A program made the translations under genes and the position numbers. 64,000 bases of DNA from Theocolax elegans. Lineage: Eukaryota; Arthropoda; Insecta; Hymenoptera; Cerocephalidae. Location: the NCBI GenBank assembly GCA_026168455.1, contig CM047428.1, positions 21,914,759 to 21,978,758 of the forward strand, written 5' to 3'. Below, piece after piece: positions 13,646-27,639 of the stretch. A model generated the notes under the pieces. The model had not been told where the DNA came from. It saw only the letters and a program-made list of their open reading frames with translations, and did no database searches. Positions within the stretch are counted from its first letter, which is position 1. The number at the start of each line of letters is the position of its first letter.

Positions 13646-13799
13646 CGTATAGGATATGTAAATACAGATTTATCTATATTACCTATACATATTTTTTTTC
13701 GATATTTAAATTTGTTGTTCATTTTGACATTATATATTGATGTCGTCGCACATTTTTTATATGGCGTGTTATTAATACGAATTAATAAATTATCAAATA

Positions 13800-14620
13800 A
13801 ACATCAGGAAATTTGGTGTTACCACACACACACGCACACACACCCTTACATAATTATATATTCGCAAATAACAAGGAAACATATACATACACGCACAAAA
13901 ATAAAAAGACACAGAAACGCACGCAGAGACATCAATACGCACACACACACACACACACACTTGCTCACACATAAAGCACGCACTCCAAAGGTGCGTGTAT
14001 CACATAACCGTGCACAATCAAATTAACAGACGCACACGCAGTTAATAAGGTATATCACGCACGCACATTCGTTAAATTATAATAACGCACCCCCACACAC
14101 ATTTGAAACAAAGATATCTAAATTTGTAGCAGTGTGTATATCGTAATGTGATGTACACGCAAGGAATAAAAGAGGAGTGTCAACTCTAATCATCTGTGCA
14201 CGGATTGAAAGAGATTGAAGCAATGCGAAAAACTACTCACGACGTGTATGTATTATACACACTTATGCATATAGGTACATCCTAGAAACAAGCGGTTTTG
14301 GCATTGTGACGTCAAGCTGCGACCTGAATCCGAAAAGGCCTCACACACATCTGTATATATATATATATATATATATATTAACGTTTTTTTTTTAATTTTC
14401 TTCTATAACTTATTTTATTCATTTCTTTTCTTGGTATACGGGAGCAATGATGATTTTCTTACGTATCTCTCTCTCTGTGTGTGTGTGTGTGTGTGTAATT
14501 TGAATTAACGAATGGATTTTCTTTTTTTTTTTTTTATTAAATTGTGTCGGAAACGTAGTTTTCGGAACAAAAAGAGAGGTGAAAAATCAATCTCTCTCTC
14601 TCTCTCTCTCTCTACAACGT
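13800..14620. repeat. microsatellite cluster: (CA), (TA), (TG), (TC)
   Basis: CA-rich from 13825 to 14100 (clean run about 13943-13960), (TA)n at 14355-14380, (TC)n(TG)n at 14467-14496 and (TC)n at 14591-14614. Explains the 131-codon His/Thr-rich open frame at 13631-14026. Confidence 0.9.
14300..14345. promoter_or_regulatory. CRE-like palindrome TGACGTCA
   Basis: A perfect TGACGTCA at 14307-14314 inside a small unique-looking, higher-GC stretch between microsatellites. It matches the CREB/ATF consensus, but one 8-mer is weak evidence. Confidence 0.3.
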
Positions 14621-15737
14621 ATATATTTTATTGTAATAATTCGAAGCGTGTTGAAATAATTGTAATGGTTAACGATGTAATATGGATTATTAGAGATTGT
14701 GTGTTTGTTCTTTTTTGGAATTCTTGATATTATAGGATGAAAGTTTTCTTTTTTTTTTGATAATTAAGATTCGCCCATTATGACGTAGGTTATATATAAG
14801 TATCCACTATGTATGCAAAATTTATGCGCGATTAAAATATACTCGTGCACTCTTTTTTAAATGAACTTGTTGGTGGGTGTCTGTGTGTGTGTGTTAAGAA
14901 GGACTTGATAGTGCAACCGAAGTTACTCGTTTCTTTAATAATTGATTATTGCGTATTTTTTTTATAGATATTCAGTTATTGGATGGATATGCATAATTGA
15001 GTGTCAATGTATAGTGACTAATCGAAGCATATTTAAAACTTTGAAAAAGACTTTTTTTGGTAAGAGGGTTTTCACCGATAAAACGATTTTGATATAGTGC
15101 CATTTTGTTTAATTCTACAAGATTTTAAGGTTAAAATTATAATTCGTTTTTAATTTATAAAAAGTTCTCTTTATACTCACTATTAACAAAGAAAAAATAA
15201 AGAAAAAATTTAAATCAAGTTAAATAAAAAAATAATAACAAAGAGTAACACAAAAAATATGGTCATTTTATACCGAAATAATTTGATATCAATTGCGTTT
15301 AAAGTAGTATTTTTCGAAAATAATATGATCGGTGTCTACTGGATATACTTAAAATTAATTAATTTTGAATCTTTCGAGATAAATAAAAATATTTTATATT
15401 AATTTATTACTTATGAATTATTTTTAAATAATGGTCAGTACATACCTAAAAAAATTTGTCAATTGTTCTGTGAATATTTAATCATTGTTTTATGTTTTGA
15501 GATTATAAATACTTATTTTACACGATATAACCAGACATTATTGAAACTTGTCTATTTTTTTGTACCGGAAAAATTTTTTTTTTCTTTTTTATTATGTTCA
15601 ACATTTTGAGGTAAAAAATAGTTATTTTGTAGGTTATAAACAATTATACCTTGTCATTTCAATTTCCAGTAATATAACCTTAGTATTACACCATTCGACA
15701 AGTGAAAAAAATTAGGTAGAGTAAGCCATTTATAAAA

Positions 15738-15990
15738 ATGTATGAAAGTGTACGAAAATGCAGAAAATTGTATACATACGTTTTTTTACATTTTTATATC
15801 ATTTCGTATATTTTTAATTATAGTAAAAGAAAGTAAAATATGATTTCGATGTATATTCTCTATAGAGGAAAACATACGAAAATGTGCGGAAATGCACAAA
15901 AATGTACGAAACTGTACAAAAATAGTTCACAAAAATTTATGAAAATATACAAAAACGTATACGTAAATTTACAGAAATTAATAAAACTGT
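15738..15990. repeat. degenerate short tandem repeat, TGTACGAAAA-type unit
   Basis: About 12-bp units such as AATGTACGAAA, AATGCACAAAA and ATGTGCGGAA are repeated with variation. A T-rich break lies at 15780-15860. Inverted phrases follow at 16020-16050 (ATACATTTCCGTACAATTTT). Confidence 0.65.
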
Positions 15991-16129
15991 TAAATAGTTC
16001 TAAATTACATTAAAAATTTTCTATATTTCTATACATTTCCGTACAATTTTCTCCCCCGAAACAATATTGCCATTACATTTATTAAACAAAAAATTTTTTT
16101 CATCCACAAAATCTCGGTGACCCACATAC

Positions 16130-16470
16130 CTCTCTATCTCATTCGAAATAACAAAAAAAAAGAAAGGAATCGAGTCTGAAACGTATATCGCAGTGATTCA
16201 TCGAAAGTAAAAGAAGATGAAGAATAAAGAGTTCCACTTGACAATTTGTCTCTACACAGACACACACACACAAAAGAGGTGGATCTCTCTCGAGCGTCAC
16301 CGAAAAGTTGTGCGCAAGCGTCCAACGTAAGGGGTGAGGGAGGAAAAGCCCCGACCCTGACCGAAGAATAGAAATCGAGCGTGGAAATCCCAGGGCCTCC
16401 TTACCCATTTCCATATTTTCCGGAGTTACTCTCGGAGGTGGGTTCTACCTCTCCTCTCTTACGTTTAAAC
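16130..16470. promoter_or_regulatory. second higher-GC island, possible promoter or non-coding exon
   Basis: CTCTCTCGAGCGTCACCGAA through CCCCGACCCTGACCGAAG and CCCAGGGCCTCCTTACCC stand out from flanking DNA. Two overlapping minus-strand open frames (63 and 91 codons) are low-complexity and unconvincing. Confidence 0.3.
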
Positions 16471-17049
16471 AGATGCGTCTTTCTATACTCCTAAGTGTTA
16501 TTAAAAACCGATTTTTATTAACCCTATTTTTTTTGCAACGAAATGTTTGGTTTCGAAATGTGAACATTTCAGAAAAAATTTTTTATAATTGATTTCAATA
16601 CGTTTAGTAGACCAGTTTTTCATTTCAATTAGTTTGAGGATTACTAAAAATAGTTCAGTAATCGTGTAGTAACTTTATCGTTCTTTTTTTAGTTTTATTT
16701 ATAATTTCATTTTTTATCAATTAATTTATACGCGTGATATAAAAAAGGTTTTTAATTGTTGTAATCAATTTTTATGTACTGTAAGAATTTATTCTTTTCA
16801 TTTAATTTATATTGAGCATATTAAACAAAATTAATTATGTAACTTTCTTAATCATAATTTTATATTACAATTATTTTTTAAGTTGTTATCATTTTTAATT
16901 TATTGATCCATTATTTTTATTTGGATTAGTATAAAATTTTTCATATCGATACGATTTTAGATTTTCTAAATTAATTAATTTATATTTTAAACATTTTTTA
17001 AATTTTATTAATTTTTATTTTTAATAATATTATTTTTAATTATTTTAAT

Positions 17050-20000
17050 CTGAGTGATTTCCATACTTTAAGAAAAATATTTTTCATTTAATTAATTATA
17101 ATTGTTAAATACAATATTTTTAAATTGTTTAATATATAACTTGTTTCTAGTATTTTAAGTTCATTAATAAATTTTAATCCTTCAATAATAAATTTTCTTT
17201 AATGTTTCTAGTTTGATTAATGTATAATTTTCTAACAGCGAGTTTATTTAAATAAAAATCACTATTAATTCCACTAATTTTAATTATTTACAGTTATTTG
17301 ATTAACTTTAGAATTTGTTTATAATTTATATTTTTTATTTCCTTTTGGTATATTTTTTTCTTAGGAATATATATATAGTTGCGGAGAGTACGTTTTCACA
17401 AAGTAAAATTTAATTAACTGTTTTGATATCGTTACTCTTACAGTCTTTGGTTACCTTAACCCGATTGTCTTTGAATATTCATTTGGCGTACATAATATCC
17501 TTTCTTATCCTCGGATAATTGAAAAATTATAATTTTGGATTATTGGCGATACTGCATCGACCTTGGATATTAAAAAAGTTCTTGTTAATTGAAATTTTAT
17601 TTAATTTAATCAGTAAAGTTTTCATTAGGTTTCTTTTTCTTTCACTTTTATTGTAATAACCTAAAATAATTATTGATTGATAATTACTATTATTTGTTTA
17701 TTGGATTTTTGACATTGAGAGATGATTCTTCTTGAACTAGTGGCTCATACCTATTCACCTTGGAATATTTTTATTATTGTCAATATTCTTATTGCCAAGT
17801 AATTACCGCATTGTCTTGTAATTATTAATTTATAATAAATACTATTATTCATTTATTGAATTTTCAGTGTATGGTGATAATTATTCTTACGTTATCGATT
17901 CACCTTATATTATCCTCGATTATTTATAACTCACAATTTTTTATTATCGAATATTATTAGAGTATTACTTTTTTATTATTATTTATTTTGATTTATTGGG
18001 TTATTGGGTAATTATTGAAAAGCTGGTAACCTGATGATTATTTATTAGTTATTGATTATTGTCTCGCATAATCAAAATTTAGTACTTAGTATTTACACTA
18101 GAAATGTTTTACTCACTATTACTATTACTTTTTGCTTATTGGATTGCTAGGATATTATTACTATTATTGGAAATTTGGTAATTATTGTATCAGATCATTA
18201 TACTTTATTTTTCATTCACTAGAAGAATTAAAGTCTTCTCTAGTTTATGAGTTTTATCGAGTAATTGAATTTTGATTTTGTTATTGGATTTTATTAATAG
18301 CTTATATTGTTATTGAATTATTGATTTATTGGTTAATTTGATCGGTAGTGAATAATCTTAAGTTTTCATTTTTTATTATCGGATAATTTATTATTTTGGT
18401 TACTATTGGTTACTATACTATTTTAGATCATTATTACTAGGTCTTTAATTGCATCGGGTAATTAATAGAGTTATTATTTCCTCTCATAATTAATATTATT
18501 ATATGGCTATTATCGGGTAATTTATTAATTAGGTTTTATTATCTTATTTATTGTAATTATTACTGTTACTGAGTAATTGAATAAACAAATTAAATTTATA
18601 TGAATTATTATATTTATTATTATTATTTAATATTTAAGCTATCGTGTTATATATAATGTAATTACTGTTAATTACTACCTAGTAATTGGGCAGTTTGATT
18701 ATTAACATATAACTTCTTGAGTGTCCTTACATTTTGTTATTTTTTTATCTATTTATCCGGACCCTAGTAGAAATCTGACCATAAATGTAACGTTTTTTAA
18801 GCCAAAAAATGGCCAAGTGTCATAAAATACCCAATAAATACCCAATTAATGGCAAAATTAGAGTTTTATTTAACCTTCAAATGGAAATTTTCAACTAGGG
18901 GATAATTGAAATTCTATTGATAATGACAAAATTTCAGTTTCGACATATCAGTATTACCATAGCATGTGGACGTGTTGAGAAAAACCGTAAATGGCTTAAA
19001 TAAATTAAATTAAATATGTCTAACCTAAGCGTAAACATTGTCAACTGGGTATTGCGCAATTTTTTCCTCCCCGTATAGCGCAAGTTTATTTAATCTTTAA
19101 TCACGCGCGATCCCGCATTTTCTGGCTTAATATTAATGTATACAATACGTGCCCCACGCGCTAAATAATATCGTGTATATTTAGTCTTTCTCGTTCCTTG
19201 TTACGATGACCTGTAAATCTACGTTATATCAGATAGAAAAAAAAATAACGTACGCGTAATGAAAAATTTTTTTGTTCGAAATTTTTTTTCGTCGTGCCGA
19301 TGTCGATAAATAAATAAATATGGTGTGGTTATTTTGAGGTTAGGTATACGTGTTTATAGACGTATCGATCGTACAGAATGATTATATGGAATTATGAAGA
19401 TAAATATATGGGCCTTAATTGTTCATATTAAAATTCTGCGTTTTTTAATAGTGTATAAATGTTTTTTCGTAATTACAATTACGCGTATGTTTTAAATTAC
19501 ATAAAAATTGTGAACCCGCGTATATCAGAATGAAAATCCAGAATTTACATGAAAATTATGAAGTAAGTATCAATAAAATATACTTTCATAGAAATAAGTG
19601 TTAAATTCTTTAAGAAAAAAAATTAATAAATCATAGTCGACATTTACATATGAGAAATTCCATACGTTAAGTGATTGAGTCAAAATAAAATTAAAATCGT
19701 TTTAAAATTTTTTTTAGATTTTTATTTCATATTGTGCATTGTTACAGATAGTCAAAAAATCGAAATTTTTCGAATAATTAGCATTTTCAGCATTTTTAAC
19801 TATTTTTAACTCAAAAACTATAATTTTTTGATAGATATATTAAATGAAGAAAATCTTATAAATTCAAAGAAATATCTATTAAAATTTTGTACAAATGTTA
19901 ATTACCACATTAATTATACTTTAAAATCATAATAAATCTTAAAAAAAAAACAAAAAATATAAGACTCTAATTTTTTCCATGAACAAAGCGATACTAGTTG

Positions 20001-20680
20001 TGTAAAATCTTCTTATAAATATGACCGATTATTGGGTTTCTTCCTTTTTCTTTTTTAATTTATGGTCAAAATTTCTAATTATTAATTTACAGCTTATTAT
20101 GCACACTTTTATGTTCTCTGATTCTATTTTTAATTGACGTTTTGTCTGTCGATTGTAAAACATACACTCATTACATCCAAAATACAATGCCACGCATATT
20201 CAATTTGTTTGTCGTGTCTTACCTAAACCTATGACTCGATTAAGTTCGTTATTAATATTTTGTAGTGCACCATCAATGTTGAATTTTTTTTGAACGTTTT
20301 TCATACATTTTTTAAAGCATAATAAGGAAAAAACGGTAAAATTCTTTGTTGGCCGTAATATATTTTTTCATACGTTACTGTAATTTATTTCCCACACTCC
20401 AAAATGTTTACATTTTTATCAATAAAATTTAGTGGTTAACCATTTTTACTAAGATACGAAGTGTACTGTTCTTATTTTAATCTTTTATAAAGTGTACATT
20501 TCTTTTTTAATCTTTATGAAAATGTAAAAATCGTTATTTATAATCTGGAATTTATATAGCAATAATTTATACTTTTATATAAATGTACGTGTAATTTACA
20601 CGCTTTGGTCTTTCTGAAAGTTTAATATTCGTATTTTAATCTTTCACAAAATATTCTTATTTTCATATTTTTTAATTTTT
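17050..20680. repeat. tandem duplication of about 3.75 kb, copy 1
   Basis: Matches 20807-24453 almost base for base over the interior. The offset is 3757 at the left edge, 3753 in the middle (GTTGCGGAGAGTACG at 17378 and 21131) and 3763 at the right edge. Only small indels separate the copies, mostly in homopolymers. One larger difference lies near 19697, where copy 2 has an extra AGTTGCAACC-type insertion. No coding exon is seen; the DNA is rich in TTATTG-type phrases and includes a dispersed repeat at 18762. Confidence 0.95.
18762..18900. mobile_element. dispersed repeat with CCCTAGTAGAAATCTGACC end
   Basis: Contains AAAAATGGCCAAGTGTCATA and AATTAATGGCAAAATTA. It matches the reverse complement of 2490-2605 and is duplicated at 22515-22653 as part of the 3.75-kb tandem unit. 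It shares its terminus with the CCCTGGTAGAAA family. Confidence 0.65.
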
Positions 20681-20806
20681 TATACATTTTAATGTCATAT
20701 TGATTATAGTATAAAGTTTCATATCATAATTTAGATTCTATATAATTATATTTTAAACTTTTTTTTTTATTAATTTTATTTGTTAAAATATTATTTTATT
20801 TTTATA

Positions 20807-23800
20807 TCTGAGTATTTCCATACTTTAAGAAAAAAATTTATTTAATTAATTATAATTGTTAAATACAATATTTTTAAATTGTTTAATATATAACTTGTTT
20901 CTAGTATTTTAAGTTCATTAATAAATTTTTAATCCTTCAATAATAATTTTCTTTAATGTTTCTAGTTTGATTAATGTATAATTTTCTAACAGCGAGTTTA
21001 TTTAAATAAAATCACTATTAATTCCACTAATTTTAATTATTTACAGTTATTTGATTAACTTTAGAATTTGTTTATAATTTATATTTTTTATTTCCTTTTG
21101 GTATATTTTTTTCTTAGGAATATATATATAGTTGCGGAGAGTACGTTTTCACAAAGTAAAATTTAATTAACTGTTTTGATATCGTTACTCTTACAGTCTT
21201 TGGTTACCTTAACCCGATTGTCTTTGAATATTCATTTGGCGTACATAATATCCTTTCTTATCCTCGGATAATTGAAAAATTATAATTTTGGATTATTGGC
21301 GATACTGCATCGACCTTGGATATTAAAAAAGTTCTTGTTAATTGAAATTTTATTTAATTTAATCAGTAAAGTTTTCATTAGGTTTCTTTTTCTTTCACTT
21401 TTATTGTAATAACCTAAAATAATTATTGATTGATAATTACTATTATTTGTTTATTGGATTTTTGACATTGAGAGATGATTCTTCTTGAACTAGTGGCTCA
21501 TACCTATTCACCTTGGAATATTTTTATTATTGTCAATATTCTTATTGCCAAGTAATTACCGCATTGTCTTGTAATTATTAATTTATAATAAATACTATTA
21601 TTCATTTATTGAATTTTCAGTGTATGGTGATAATTATTCTTACGTTATCGATTCACCTTATATTATCCTCGATTATTTATAACTCACAATTTTTTATTAT
21701 CGAATATTATTAGAGTATTACTTTTTTATTATTATTTATTTTGATTTATTGGGTTATTGGGTAATTATTGAAAAGCTGGTAACCTGATGATTATTTATTA
21801 GTTATTGATTATTGTCTCGCATAATCAAAATTTAGTACTTAGTATTTACACTAGAAATGTTTTACTCACTATTACTATTACTTTTTGCTTATTGGATTGC
21901 TAGGATATTATTACTATTATTGGAAATTTGGTAATTATTGTATCAGATCATTATACTTTATTTTTCATTCACTAGAAGAATTAAAGTCTTCTCTAGTTTA
22001 TGAGTTTTATCGAGTAATTGAATTTTGATTTTGTTATTGGATTTTATTAATAGCTTATATTGTTATTGAATTATTGATTTATTGGTTAATTTGATCGGTA
22101 GTGAATAATCTTAAGTTTTCATTTTTTATTATCGGATAATTTATTATTTTGGTTACTATTGGTTACTATACTATTTTAGATCATTATTACTAGGTCTTTA
22201 ATTGCATCGGGTAATTAATAGAGTTATTATTTCCTCTCATAATTAATATTATTATATGGCTATTATCGGGTAATTTATTAATTAGGTTTTATTATCTTAT
22301 TTATTGTAATTATTACTGTTACTGAGTAATTGAATAAACAAATTAAATTTATATGAATTATTATATTTATTATTATTATTTAATATTTAAGCTATCGTGT
22401 TATATATAATGTAATTACTGTTAATTACTACCTAGTAATTGGGCAGTTTGATTATTAACATATAACTTCTTGAGTGTCCTTACATTTTGTTATTTTTTTA
22501 TCTATTTATCCGGACCCTAGTAGAAATCTGACCATAAATGTAACGTTTTTTAAGCCAAAAAATGGCCAAGTGTCATAAAATACCCAATAAATACCCAATT
22601 AATGGCAAAATTAGAGTTTTATTTAACCTTCAAATGGAAATTTTCAACTAGGGGATAATTGAAATTCTATTGATAATGACAAAATTTCAGTTTCGACATA
22701 TCAGTATTACCATAGCATGTGGACGTGTTGAGAAAAACCGTAAATGGCTTAAATAAATTAAATTAAATATGTCTAACCTAAGCGTAAACATTGTCAACTG
22801 GGTATTGCGCAATTTTTTCCTCCCCGTATAGCGCAAGTTTATTTAATCTTTAATCACGCGCGATCCCGCATTTTCTGGCTTAATATTAATGTATACAATA
22901 CGTGCCCCACGCGCTAAATAATATCGTGTATATTTAGTCTTTCTCGTTCCTTGTTACGATGACCTGTAAATCTACGTTATATCAGATAGAAAAAAAAATA
23001 ACGTACGCGTAATGAAAAATTTTTTTGTTCGAAATTTTTTTTCGTCGTGCCGATGTCGATAAATAAATAAATATGGTGTGGTTATTTTGAGGTTAGGTAT
23101 ACGTGTTTATAGACGTATCGATCGTACAGAATGATTATATGGAATTATGAAGATAAATATATGGGCCTTAATTGTTCATATTAAAATTCTGCGTTTTTTA
23201 ATAGTGTATAAATGTTTTTTCGTAATTACAATTACGCGTATGTTTTAAATTACATAAAAATTGTGAACCCGCGTATATCAGAATGAAAATCCAGAATTTA
23301 CATGAAAATTATGAAGTAAGTATCAATAAAATATACTTTCATAGAAATAAGTGTTAAATTCTTTAAGAAAAAAAATTAATAAATCATAGTCGACATTTAC
23401 ATATGAGAAATTCCATACGTTAAGTGATTGAGTCAAAATAAAATTAAAATCGTTTTAAATAGTTGCAACCTATTTTTAGAATTTTTTATTTCATATTGTG
23501 CATTGTTACAGATAGTCAAAAAATCGAAATTTTTCGAATAATTAGCATTTTCAGCATTTTTAACTATTTTTAACTCAAAAACTATAATTTTTTGATAGAT
23601 ATATTAAATGAAGAAAATCTTATAAATTCAAAGAAATATCTATTAAAATTTTGTACAAATGTTAATTACCACATTAATTATACTTTAAAATCATAATAAA
23701 TCTTAAAAAAAAACAAAAAATATAAGACTCTAATTTTTTCCATGAACAAAGCGATACTAGTTGTGTAAAATCTTCTTATAAATATGACCGATTATTGGGT

Positions 23801-24453
23801 TTCTTCCTTTTTCTTTTTTAATTTATGGTCAAAATTTCTAATTATTAATTTACAGCTTATTATGCACACTTTTATGTTCTCTGATTCTATTTTTAATTGA
23901 CGTTTTGTCTGTCGATTGTAAAACATACACTCATTACATCCAAAATACAATGCCACGCATATTCAATTTGTTTGTCGTGTCTTACCTAAACCTATGACTC
24001 GATTAAGTTCGTTATTAATATTTTGTAGTGCACCATCAATGTTGAATTTTTTTTGAACGTTTTTCATACATTTTTTAAAGCATAATAAGGAAAAAACGGT
24101 AAAATTCTTTGTTGGCCGTAATATATTTTTTCATACGTTACTGTAATTTATTTCCCACACTCCAAAATGTTTACATTTTTATCAATAAAATTTAGTGGTT
24201 AACCATTTTTACTAAGATACGAAGTGTACTGTTCTTATTTTAATCTTTTATAAAGTGTACATTTCTTTTTTAATCTTTATGAAAATGTAAAAATCGTTAT
24301 TTATAATCTGGAATTTATATAGCAATAATTTATACTTTTATATAAATGTACGTGTAATTTACACGCTTTGGTCTTTCTGAAAGTTTAATATTCGTATTTT
24401 AATCTTTCACAAAATATTCTTATTTCAATATTTTTTAAAGTTTTTTATACACT
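20807..24453. repeat. tandem duplication of about 3.75 kb, copy 2
   Basis: Second copy of 17050-20680. Weak further similarity extends left (20705-20806 against 16930-17049), with identity falling off sharply at the borders. Confidence 0.95.
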
Positions 24454-25700
24454 TTTGTAAAATGTAATTTTTGCGTTTTAATCCTTTCTAAAGTGTAATA
24501 TTCATAATTTACTCTTCCTAGCAGCAATTTTTACTTTTTATAGACTTTAGAGTCGATAGGTTTCGGAATTGCAATTTTTGCAAAAACATTGACTTGTTCT
24601 ACTGCTTTATATTAGACACTAATTTATAATTAGTTAGCTAATTATAACAATTTTGTATAGAATCAGAACTGGCTTAAACCTGGATAAAGGGAGGTAGGTA
24701 CGTTAATACATATTCTAATCTCACCAACTGTACTTTAGTTTTGATATATTATACACTTATTTTTTCTACCCTTCATCACATTTATCATTTTCCGAAGAAT
24801 TTCATTATAATGTGTGATAAAAATGATACCAGAAATTTGTAATAGAAAATCTAATATAAAAGTACAAAATAAAAAAAAAGGAAGTGCAAAAATTAGAGAA
24901 TGCAGTTCAAATATTAAATATGACTGTTCACAAGAAAATACAAGTTCAAAACAATTGAAATATTATGAAATTTGTGTATATATTTTTAATTTGAATTATA
25001 TTTTATTTTTAACTATAATAAATTAAACAAATATTAGAAAATAAATCGCGACCCTATCAGAAAAGTCAAGATGGAGCTATACATGTGCTTGATGAAAATT
25101 AACGTGTGGAATTACATAAGAAATTGCATGTGGAAAAAAGAATAAAGTATTTTTCCAAAAGTTAGAAAGAATTTCACCTGATTATTTTTGATAAAGCGTA
25201 TTACAGAAGGAGATTTAATTTCAGGATTAAGTGTGATGTATAATGTATAAACTAGAAATTGAAATTTTCTAATATATTTTTAAAACAAATAATATTAATT
25301 ACAATGTGATGCATAATAAAATTTTAATAATAATTTCAAACCACATTTGACCATAACCTCCAAATATATCATGTAAACAATATCATAATAAGTAATAATA
25401 AATAAAATCAGTTGAGAAAATGATTGAATGATGAAATTGCCGAATAATCTGGCGTGTCTCAATTCTGACTTGTCTTTTGCAATATACGTTGGTTTGCTAA
25501 TTTTTCACCTGTTTTTGCCTACAAAACGACGTCCAGTTGACAGAATCGTAGCTAGTTTTTAGCGAGTTTCCTGATTTTGATGCCAACCCTTATAGGCAGC
25601 TTTAAAAAAAAGGAACTAGCTACTAAAAACTCGATAATATCTCGGGAACATTTGTTTCCTTTTTTCTTCCATCAAATAGACAATTCTTAATTTTAAAAAA

Positions 25701-25830
25701 ATTAAAAAAAAATTTTAAATAAAAGTTAATAATAATATAATTTGTTTAAAAAATTAAGAAATGTTTTCAATTGTTATAAAAAAAAATTATTAATTGTTTA
25801 AATTGAATATTTTATTGTCAATTTTACCCC
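25701..25830. mobile_element. fragment of the element that forms the 47.4-kb palindrome
   Basis: Shares AATAATATAATTTGTTTAAA and AAATTAAGAAATGTTTTCAA with the reverse complement of the left arm at 47.4 kb. Only one arm's worth of sequence is present. Confidence 0.65.
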
Positions 25831-26345
25831 AGGATTGCCCCTTAAAGCTGAAAAATCGCAATAAATGTGACTTTTTCACATAATCATGAATCTGATTCAA
25901 AACCTGTTGTCAGAGGGTCAACATTCTTCCACCTATTTTATATGAAAAATTGTATAAAAGGTGCTTGCGTTTATGTAAAGAATAACGTGTGAATTTGTTT
26001 TAGATTATTTTGAGATTTTTAGATTTGTGGAATTTTTGGATATTTATAAGTTATCTGCAAAATTCTGACAAAAATTTGCACGCATTCTTTGCACGTTTAT
26101 TATAAATTAATTACTTATAATTAATATACCTAACGTAACCTTACTTTTTGAATACATTGTCAGTAGAAAAAGAACGAAAGAACATACGTGTGAAAAAAAA
26201 GCCGAGAAATAATTAATCATTTATAATTAGCAATTTCAGCGATAAGGAATCTTTTAAAAACTTAATATAACCTCACGTTTTAAAAAAAAATCGCAGAGCA
26301 AACAAAAAAATAAAAAAAATTAACGATACGTGAGAAAAAATAAAA

Positions 26346-26371
26346 AAGAGAGAGAGAGAGAGAGAGAGAGA
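26346..26371. repeat. (GA)n microsatellite
   Basis: About 12 GA units. The flanks 24454-27040 otherwise show only AT-rich unique DNA, apart from the repeat fragment at 25701-25830. Confidence 0.9.
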
Positions 26372-27040
26372 TAAAATTCACCAGAGTGCGAATCACGTGC
26401 GACTAGTCTATATTGTACAATGAGTATGTGTTGATATTGAATATATGTGTGCGTCTGTGTGTGCTTCTATAAAATAAATCAGAGTGGATTGCTCGTCTGG
26501 CAGTACGCGCAACTTTTACCGTATGTGCATAACACCAGGGTTCACTCTATATTATAACCTTTTATCTTTTTTTTCTTTCCTCTTTTTGGTTATGTAATAA
26601 ATTTAAAATTGATGTGTCGTTGTTACGTAAACTTTTAATAGAGGTTACGCGTAGGGGGGTGATTGATTTGATATTTTTTTTTATTTTGATCGATTTGTGA
26701 ACGAAAAGCATGGTTTGTTGCAATGGTTAGAGGCTCGTATAGTGAAGTGTTCGTAGAATGTTTATTTTATAATTTCAAGGTTATTATGGAGTTCGGTTTT
26801 TTTTATCGACATTGTGAATTGTTTATTAAATATTGTCAGATTCAAGCTTTCTTCTTTTCGTAATATTTTAGCATTTTTAATTTTACCAATTTAATATTGT
26901 TACGTCTCAATTAATCATTATATATAATTCATTTATTCCTAATAAATGTTATTATTGTTTTTAGATTTTTTTACTCAAAGTAACAAGAATTAAATTTTTA
27001 CCGACAGTGATGATTTTTTAAAAATAAATTTACCGACAAA

Positions 27041-27600
27041 ATTTGGTTTTAATTACACGTTTGTATGATTTAAAAATGTAAAAACTGTTTCATAATTTTC
27101 TTTGTAGTTTTTGAGTCGATCAACGTAGATTCCTGCAATTTGATATCGTCTCATTGTTTATAGTGTTTTTGCTTTATGACTGAAAATTGCAGAATGTTCT
27201 TTGTTTCTCTATAAAGAAGCTACATTCTTTTCTTCAAAATTTTGTATTTACCTTAAACGGTTCCACATGTTTTTCAGGTCGATAATGGTAGATTCTTGTA
27301 ATTAAATGTTGTTAAGTGGTTAAATGATAATATTTAAGTTTATTATTCGAAAAATAATGGGTATCCGTTACTCTACAGTTTGATATAAATTATTTTTTAC
27401 TTATTACGTTGTATTAGTATCGATAATGGTAGATCCCTGTTCTTCCTTATTATCATTCCCTTAAATATGATATTAAAGATCAATTAGTTTTATAAATATA
27501 ATAATAAAAATTACCGTTTCTTTCTAATTTGTTACAAATATTTTGTTTTTACTTTGATATTTTCCACATGTTTTTCGAGTCGATAATGGTATTATAATTC
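27041..27600. repeat. degenerate satellite-like repeat with GTCGATAATGGTAGAT core
   Basis: The core GAGTCGATNATGGTAGATYC recurs at about 27113, 27280, 27420 and 27570 (spacing about 140-167 bp), each preceded by a TTTTACTT...CCACATGTTTTTC-like stretch. The same core appears inverted as RATTAYAGGGAYCTACCATT at 55714, 55870, 56160, 56348, 63722 and 63983. Confidence 0.6.
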
Positions 27601-27639
27601 GAAACCAATAAAAAAAAGAAGAAAGAAAAATTCTTTCCG

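Noticed and set aside
13631..14026. 131-codon open frame on the + strand
   Set aside because: Its His/Thr-rich C-terminal half is a translation of CA microsatellites; no domain, splice site or composition change supports it.
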